The notes under the pieces are model-generated. The model did no database searches. It worked only from the letters and a program-made list of their open reading frames with translations, and was not told where the DNA came from. DNA of 64,000 nucleotides from assembly GCA_027886185.1 (NCBI GenBank), contig WOAB01000568.1:11540501-11604500 (forward strand). The letters are read 5' to 3'. The DNA comes from Rheum nobile (Eukaryota; Streptophyta; Magnoliopsida; Caryophyllales; Polygonaceae). The translations under genes and the position numbers were made by a program. Shown piece by piece: positions 57,276-64,000 of the stretch (its first letter is position 1; every line of letters begins with the position of its first letter).

Positions 57276-57947
57276 CCACTTTGCCTCGGTCCGATGGTTC
57301 CTACTTCTTGGAAACACCTACTGAAGGTCCCACAATCCATGGTGGTTTTTGAATTTTGATTGCCTCCGTTTAGTTCTTCATCCCCTACTTTTGCGAGTGC
57401 GGCATCAGTGACGACTTCCACTCCCCACTGAAGACTTCGACGACAACGACCATACCACTTCCACCACTCGTTTCCAACATGTGGATTACATTATTTGAGA
57501 GCTATGGACACTTGTTTTGCTGCGAGATATACACTTTTGCATTGTACCGCCATTACCTTACTTCAACGTTGTAGTTTGGGACCCAAGTTCGTGGCTACGA
57601 GGAGTGTCGCTAGCTTTATGCTTTGGGATGCTTCTTTGGACAGATAAATCACCACCTTGAGTCCTTGGAATGGATCTTGGCCTTTCTTGCCTTTCCTCGT
57701 GTCTAAGAGACGTCCCACGTGCTTACTTGTGGTAAAGCATGCGTGTCTTTTCATATTTGTGAATAATTTACACTTTTCCTTTATTTTGATGCCCTTCTCT
57801 AGGTCTTTGGTGTTTTTGGAGGATGATAGTTTTTGGAGGAGATGATTCACCTGGAGCATGACTACTTGACTTTTTTTTGTCTCCTACTATGCCATTACTG
57901 CATGAAGAGGCCAAATTTGGGATGATTTGCAGTCAAGAAGGGGAGAA
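57276..57947 (+). other. 3' region of the nested Gypsy-type element
   Basis: No RT, RNase H or integrase motif in any frame. Ends with the purine tract before the LTR. Confidence 0.5.
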
Positions 57948-58829
57948 TGATGGCTCCCTAGCTAGCATCATGACGAGGTCCCCATTTCACATCCGTTTGA
58001 CTTGTGCTCGGTCATCTTTGACGATCATCCACTTTGCATGAGCCATCGTCATGTGAATGGGTCCTCCACATCATATTTGGCCACCAGAGTCTAGCTTGTG
58101 CGGGACAAACTCGATTCTGGCTCACTTGGCTCGAGAGACTATCTCTAGTGCACGTGCAAGTGTTGGCTCAAAATTAAGCCATCGATTATGACTCAGCGCC
58201 TTTGACATCTCGCGCACACCATGGAGCTCACATGTTACATTCGTCCAGTACTTGTGATTTTTTCATTGAGCACCCTAGGATTCTTTAGTTGGCTCGGGAG
58301 AGTTCATCCACCTCTATCAACTAGGCGAGCGAGCGAGCCACCCATGTGTGACTTGTGCACATCTTGTCTTGGCTAGTTATCTATACGTCCTTTTAGAACT
58401 TTCAACATTATCTTTTAAAGTCAGCTTGTTTTGAGTTTATTAGTTTATAATTGTTTTGATATCTTTATCTTAGAGATAGAATTTATGGTTGCTTGGATAG
58501 CAATACCAAACCAACTTTGATGTATACGCTTGTTTTCCATATAATACAATCAGTTTTGAGGCTTTAGTCAAGTTGAGGTTTTCCTTACTTTAACCTAGGG
58601 CTCACCCCATTTCATGTGTTCAATTCTATATTTTATGCTTTAATTGAACCTAAGTTCAAACACGCACTTTTAGTGTTTTCCTTAGAGACAATACATCAAA
58701 TGGTCCATTGGTTTACCAATTCATAGGAAAGAGATCAAGGTTGAGGAACATGTCTCCAAGACGATACCAAACCTACGAGTAAAGGTTGGAAAGAATCGTC
58801 ACATATCAAGAAAGAATCGTCACGTATCA
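57948..58829 (+). repeat. Right LTR of the nested Gypsy-type element
   Basis: Begins TGATGGCTCCCTAGC and ends CACGTATCA, followed by AAGTG. The last 22 bp repeat the preceding AAGAATCGTCACATATCAAG-type segment. Confidence 0.65.
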
Positions 58830-61789
58830 AAGTGATGTCAATTTGGTTAATAGCCTATGTTACAATTTGTTAAGTGTCACACAGATTTGTGATCAAGCTG
58901 AGAACAAGGTCTCATTCACTTCTGAGAAGGGCATTGTGAAGGATCAAGGAACACAAAAGGTGATACTGAAATTAAAGAATGTATATATTGACACAAGCTT
59001 CAAGCCTACGGGAAAATTATGCTTTGCGTCTCTTGCAAATGAGACGGAACCGTCATAAAATGATAGGAAATGCAAACCTCCAACTGATTCACAAATTTCA
59101 TCAAGGATTAGTGGAAGGGCTTCCAAAGATCAAACCATAAAAGGATGAAGTTTGCGATGCGTGCACAAAAGGTAAGCAAATTCGTACCTCATCCAGGTCC
59201 AAAACCACGATAAGTATTTTCCATCCTCTAGAATTGATCGACATGGATCTCTGAGTTCCCATGAGAGTGATAAGTGATGCATGGAACAAGTACATGTTTG
59301 TTCTTGTTGAGGACTGATCCATGTACACGTGGACCATCTTCTTGTCATCACACGATGAAGCCTTCACAGAATTCCAAATTCTTATCAAGAAGTTGGAGTC
59401 AAGCTTTGGTTGAAATCTTATTGACATTAGATCAGGTCATAGAACACAAATTTAGAATACTAGTTTCCTTACTTTTTGTAGGGAATCTGGTGTTTCTCAT
59501 GACTTCTCAACACCAAGGACCACCAAGAAAATTGGCATCATGGAAAGGAAGAATAGAACTATGAATGACATGGCTAGGACTATGATCATTGCTAGTAATC
59601 TTCCTTACGTCTAATAGAAGAAATCAACACCGTTGGCTATATCCTTAATTGTGCCTCAATTCGACTCTTGCTTAATAAAAAACCTATTACGAATCAATGA
59701 AGGGGCGCAAGCCCAACATTCCTATTTAAAAGCTTTGAGTTGGAGGTGCTATATTCACAACAACGGAATCCTACGGAAGTTTGATCCAAGCAATGATGAA
59801 TGCATTTGTTTTAGGATATGCAACCAATAACAAGGTGTACATGATTTTCAACAAAAGGACCAAGAAGATAACTTCATCTAGATACAACATGAGGAGTCAG
59901 ATGATGAGGGTAACTATGATCCACCTCGTTCAGGGAACAATGCCTCACATAGTCATATGCCAATGGAGGCACTGAAGATGCTGAATAGGGAAATGATGAC
60001 AATCCTTCTGAACTAGACAATACTTTTCTCGCAAAATCCAAGTATGTGGAAGAAGCTATTATATCCCTTAGCATTGCCCACTATTCAGAGTACTTCAATC
60101 GTTTAGGGGGGGGGGGAGAAGAAGGAACAATGGAAGCAGTGGAAGTCATACAGGTGGAAACAAGGAACTATCAACTAAGAAAGGATCATCCATTGTAAAA
60201 CATCATCACTCTGTATGATAAAGGGGTACAAGCTCGTTCCGCCATTGTAAATTTTCTACATTCAATGCGTTTATCTCTCTTGTAGAACGAAATACCATTG
60301 GGGAAGCTATGAAAGATGTTGATTAGTCCTAGAAAGGCATGAAAAGTTGTACCAATTTGAGAGGAATCAAGTGCGGATTCTTGTCTTAAAACCAAAGCAC
60401 AAATATGCAATTGGGATAGGTTGGGCATTTAAGAACAAGTTGGATGATACATGGATGATGACAAAGAACAAAGCTAGACTTGTTGCCAAAGACAATAATC
60501 AACACGAAGGCATAGACTATGTTGAGAATTATGCCTCTGTAGTGAGGATAAAGGCTATTCAGTTACATATAGCATGCGCTTCCTATAAAGGCTTCAAGCT
60601 TTATCAGATGGACATCAATACGACATTCTTGAAAGGATATCTTCAAGCGGAAGTGTATGTGCAAGAATTAGCAGGGTTTGAAGATCCCACTTATGCAGAT
60701 TATGTTTACATATTGGATAAGGCGATATATGGATGTAACCAAAATCCAAGGCCTTGGTATGATCGGTTTCGCACAATTCCTTCTATATATCGGGTATAGA
60801 TGCGGAGCCATTGACAAAATACTTTTCCTTCTGGAAAAGTTAGAAAAGATTCTAGTGGTACAAGTGTATGCTGATGACATTATATTTGGTTACACTAACC
60901 TTTCCCTTATAGAAAGCTTCAAGGACTTGACGAGTAGTGAGTTTGAGACGAGCATGGTTGGGGAACTTTCTTTCTTCCTTGTCTTTCAAGTTTCTCAAAA
61001 CAAGAAGGGAACTAAGCTTCATCAACAAAAGTACATCAAAGAGTTAGTGGAGAAATTTGGTATGGAAACTTCAAAATCTATTGATATTCCAATTTCTCCT
61101 AACACTCGCTTGGATGCAAATCTCAAAGGAAAGGATGTAGATCGAACGACCAATAGAAGAATGATTAGATCTCTTTTATATCTATTGACAAGCAGACCAG
61201 ATATTGTGTTTAGTGTTTGTCTTTGTGCTAGGTTTCAAGCAAATCCAAAGGAATTGCATTTGAAGGAAGTAAAGAGAATTTTGGGGTACCTGAAGGTAAA
61301 TTACGATATGTCTTTGGTATCCAAGGCAACTATGCCATTGAGCTTGTTGGCTTCACTAAGGCTAATTTTGTAGGCCACTTAGTAAACAGAAAAAGCACAT
61401 ATGGGATGGCACAGTTCCTAGGAGCATGCCTCATGTGTTGCGGATCAAGGAAACATAATTATGTCGAAGAAGAGTATGTTGCAGCTACAACTTGTTGTGC
61501 ATAAGTGCTATGGCTCAAGCAACAGGTGGATGACTATGGTATGTCACTTGGAACTATTCATATCATGTGTGACAATACTAGTGCTATTAATATTTTTAAG
61601 AATCTGTTTTATAATTCTTGCACTAAGCACATTGATATTAGCCATCACTTCCTTAATGATAATCTTGAGAAGAATATCATCACAATGGACCACTGTACAA
61701 CATGAAATCAAATTGCAGATATTCTTACTAAGCCATTGGCAACAAGGCACTATGAGCACTTAAGAATGCTCTTAGGAATGATCTTTTGA
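58830..61789 (+). pseudogene. Degenerate Copia protease end, integrase, RT and RNase H
   Basis: Readable blocks: NLLSVTQICDQ (58870), pre-integrase and CDACTKGKQ-like region (59150), integrase MERKNRTMNDMARTM near 59540, RT from 60347 with ARLVAKDNNQHEGIDY, FKLYQMDINTTFLKG and YADDIIFGY (first Asp of YVDD-type box preserved as ADD), then SRPDIVFSVCLCARF, and RNase H with NRKSTYGMAQFLG and CDNTSAINIF. It ends at TGA 61787-61789. Interrupted by dozens of stops and frameshifts. Confidence 0.75.
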
Positions 61790-62345
61790 AGTCAGAATGT
61801 CACAGATGTACCTTTTCCTCAATAACTAGCTAAATTGATTAAATCTTTGCAAGAAATAGTTCCTTAGTTGCAATTTTATCTGAAAATCTTGATTTATAAC
61901 TCTTGACTTTGAAATTGTTCTTCATAATGTGTTGGATTTTCGCATGTATTATTTAATTTATCTTGGCCTGAGCATGATATATTAACATCTTATTTGAGCC
62001 CAAATCGACCAATTTGAGAAATTGATCCCACTGTAAAAGATGAAATGATGATTCATTGTACAACCATCCCTAAGCCACATCAAGGTAAACATTTCATTAA
62101 ATATGTTTTCGTTTACACCAAAACGGGAAATAATTGTCTAGATTTTAAAATTATTTCATTCCCATAATTGTATGTGTTGGATATATTTTGTTAAACCTTG
62201 ATTATGTCCAAGTGCGCCTATCTATTCCACTCGAGTAAGTAAACGGGGGATGTGTTGCCACTAAAGTTAAATTGCCAATGAAGTGTACTTATTGTTTATA
62301 GAGGCCTAGTTTTGTGTGGCTATGAAGTTTATCAGGGAAAAAGCA
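61790..62345 (+). other. 3' non-coding region of the degenerate Copia
   Basis: AT-rich. AACGGGGGATGTG at 62244-62256 may be the polypurine tract and first bases of a truncated 3' LTR. No third ORF is recognisable. Confidence 0.4.
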
Positions 62346-62935
62346 CTCAAGTGTTTTTTTAGCAGAAGGATGTAAATTTTATTATTTAAGATTAGAACAC
62401 AATACAGAGTTTAGTTCAAGAGGAAATACAAAATCATGAAAACAAAGCAATGGTTCTGAGGGTCGTAAGTCGTAACCCAACAAGAAAATGAGTTGCCTGA
62501 TTCTCTTGGCATCGAACATGAAACCAGTTACAGGAAAAGAACGCCGCCTGAAGCTCTCGGATTTGCGACAACATCATCCCATAGTAGCCCTTCCAAACCG
62601 CTCTCCTCTGTAACTTAGAAATGAAGGAAAGATTGTCCGACTCAACCACGATGTCGGAGAGTTAAGCTTCAGCGCAGCACTGAAGTGCCTAGAGCACCAC
62701 CTCTGCCTCAACCACCTCAGCATCAGGTGAAGAGAGTATACCCTTCGGGCTCCACAAAACAGAGCAGAACCATCAGAGTCCCGAGCCACAAACCCCAAGC
62801 CGCCACCCATAGTCACCGAAACTGCAGTGTCGCAGTTTATCTTGATGATTCCATATGTTGGCTTCGACCAAACAACCGGACTGATACACGGAGTAATCCC
62901 AACCTAAAGGCTGCAGCTGAACACAAAAGTTGGTG
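62346..62935 (-). pseudogene. RNase H-like 3' end of a LINE (5'-truncated)
   Basis: The minus strand reads an RVT_3-type RNase H: IIKINCDTAVSVTMGGGLGF, VARDSDGSALFCGARR, then after frame changes and stops VESDNLSFISKLQ and QIRELQAAFFSCNWFHVR, ending CQENQATHFL. An AATAAT-rich tail and a short A run (T run at 62354-62360 on plus) follow. This is the C-terminal RNase H found at the end of plant L1-type LINEs. A stand-alone RNase H-like pseudogene is possible. No RT was found to the right. Confidence 0.65.
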
Positions 62936-62943
62936 TATTCATC

Positions 62944-62991
62944 ATGGACAGAACGACACAAACTCATTGTCCGTTGTGTCGTTTTGTCCAT
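62944..62991. repeat. 18-bp stem hairpin
   Basis: ATGGACAGAACGACACAA (62944-62961) pairs with 62974-62991 with one mismatch; the loop is 12 nt. Not followed by a T run, so not an obvious terminator. Confidence 0.8.
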
Positions 62992-64000
62992 GCTGATTAC
63001 ACCAGCTTAACACGTAAGTATTTTTGCATAAAAGTGTCTATAGAAAAGTAATGAGATTTGACAACCCATTTGTGGTGAGAACACATGTAGAGAAAGTAGA
63101 AGAAATGTATAGCCAAGTTTGTGATTGAAGGAGATTTTGTCGTTCAGATTATGGATAAAAACGATAATATTTTGAAAAGATTTGATTTGATTTTGGAGTT
63201 ATCCAAAAGGAAAATTCTATCTTTAAGCTTCCCAAACCCTAATCTATATACTATTACTGACTTAAGTCAAGTATTTCTCATATTTGTTATATTTCTAACT
63301 CTGTCAAGTCATCAATTTAATTTGTACAATTACATATTCACCCTTCTAATTTTCTCTAAATTGCTTCATCTTTTTCTAGAAAGATTCCATATATATTGTT
63401 TCCATATTTTTTTAGCTAAATTATGGCTTAAGTTATATTCTTAATTAAGTTTTTTTATGAGGAAAGAATTTGAAATACCCGACATAACAACATCGGGTAA
63501 ATCGAGGCCGATAAATCGGCGCCGGTCAAAATCGGACAATAAAAACCAAAAATCAAGTATGGAAATTACAACAAAGCAATTATAGCACTAAAACGACCTA
63601 GAGCGAGTGGTTAGCAAAGGACGATCAGACGAAAGCGCCACCAGAAGACGAGTCAGACATGAGCAATCCTGCAGAAGTGTTGAATGGACTACCATGACGT
63701 TGCCCTCTCTTCTAGAAGGGATCTTCAGGAGCCTCAACCATGACGTTGCCCCCGTACAAGAGGGATCTTCATTGAGCCACAGACACGACTATGACCACGA
63801 CCGGACACTCAGACATCACCCTAGTTCAGCTCCACAAATGCAGCGAAGAATTTGACACCCATACTCGAAACAAACGAAACCGCAATCGATAAACAAGGGT
63901 GAAAATTGATGAGAAAATAGAACATCAATTTAGTCTTGATATTTGATAATAGTGAATGTATTATTTTTTAGAAAGGTCCAATTATGTTTATATTTGGTAT
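62992..64000. other. Unassigned DNA at the right end
   Basis: AT-rich to about 63480, then more balanced. An imperfect tandem repeat of about 45-47 bp at 63690-63780 is built on CCATGACGTTGCCC and AGGGATCTTCA. The ORFs at 63121-63444 and 63607-63855 show no domain or coding signature. Confidence 0.4.

Larger units (their letters stand above)
52119..58829 (+). mobile_element. Nested non-autonomous Gypsy-type element with rearranged 5' end
   Basis: Target duplication AAGTG (52114-52118 and 58830-58834). The right LTR is 57948-58829 (882 bp, TGATGG...GTATCA), preceded by the purine tract AAGAAGGGGAGAA. The left LTR is 52119-53058, but it is followed by AAGTG and about 70 bp of the flanking Copia, then a second LTR tail, then the internal region. 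The internal region has gag and protease remnants only; no RT or integrase was seen. Joining the flanks restores the Copia frame at the protease/pre-integrase region. Confidence 0.65.
49400..62345 (+). mobile_element. Degenerate Copia (SIRE-related) element, interrupted
   Basis: A partial 5' LTR ends TTCCAACA at 50061. A decayed primer site ATTGGTACAAGAGAGG follows, then remnants of gag, protease, integrase, RT and RNase H ending at 61789. A Gypsy-type element fills 52119-58829. A possible polypurine tract and LTR start lie at 62245-62254. Many stops and frameshifts make it the oldest coding element in the window. Ends approximate. Confidence 0.7.

Noticed and set aside
63121..63855. ORFs of 107 and 82 codons near the right end
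   Set aside because: No start context, domain or codon signature; the second overlaps a tandem repeat.
1..64000. A defence, biosynthetic or other multi-gene system
   Set aside because: Apart from the FAR1-type gene every recognisable coding region belongs to a transposable element; no operon or gene cluster is present.

Overview
This window is nuclear DNA from a flowering plant, probably a eudicot. It is almost entirely nested transposable elements, with one partial host-type gene at the left edge. The evidence for a plant is a FAR1-type DNA-binding domain gene with an intron, a Cassandra TRIM carrying 5S rRNA-like sequence, SIRE-type Copia elements with an extra third ORF, an Athila-like Gypsy element, a chromovirus of the Tekay/Del type, and a CACTA terminus. 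No rRNA, tRNA or organelle genes were recognised. I made all identifications by reading the sequence; no database search was run.

Left cluster (1-23634). A FAR1-related gene on the minus strand runs off the left end (exon 2 at 1-409, exon 1 at 869-893). Upstream lie AT-rich DNA and an array of four units of about 180 bp. A Cassandra TRIM follows (2721-3102, resuming at 23515-23634). A SIRE-type Copia element on the plus strand (3103-23514, target duplication GAGGA) inserted into the 5S-like part of its 3' LTR. A second, related SIRE-type Copia on the minus strand (4107-14573, target duplication CAAAC) then inserted into the gag gene of the first. Reading order of events: TRIM, then outer Copia, then inner Copia.

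Middle (23635-29184) is older debris: an inverted-repeat element, two eroded SIRE-like LTR pieces, a SINE-like tRNA-derived sequence, a tandem repeat of about 50 bp, a truncated CACTA element on the minus strand (terminus at 27664) and a degenerate low-complexity block.

Central cluster (29185-49175). A solo LTR (29185-29397 plus 48902-49175, target duplication ATAAG) was split by an Athila-like Gypsy element on the minus strand (29398-48896, target duplication TTAGG). That element keeps gag-protease and an env-like ORF but has no reverse transcriptase, RNase H or integrase. It was in turn split by a Tekay/Del-type chromovirus on the plus strand (33019-44177, target duplication TGGGG) with 2.5-kb LTRs, an extra acidic ORF before gag, gag, and a pol broken by a few stop codons.

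Right cluster (about 49340-64000). A heavily mutated Copia element on the plus strand (to about 62345) carries a nested non-autonomous Gypsy-type element (52119-58829, target AAGTG) that encodes only gag and protease and has a rearranged 5' end. A 3' fragment of a LINE-type RNase H region (minus strand) and unassigned DNA end the window.

The most unusual signals are repeated GC-rich palindromes specific to each of the two central Gypsy families. ACGGCG-NN-CGCCGT-like sites occur in the chromovirus LTRs, and CACCGCGGGGCGGTG-like sites occur throughout the Athila-like element, including its coding region. In both families a cluster lies roughly 110-265 bp upstream of the LTR TATA box. Other notable signals are a conserved array of four polypurine tracts in both SIRE elements, an acidic ORF upstream of gag in the chromovirus, and a pol-less Athila derivative that kept its env-like ORF.
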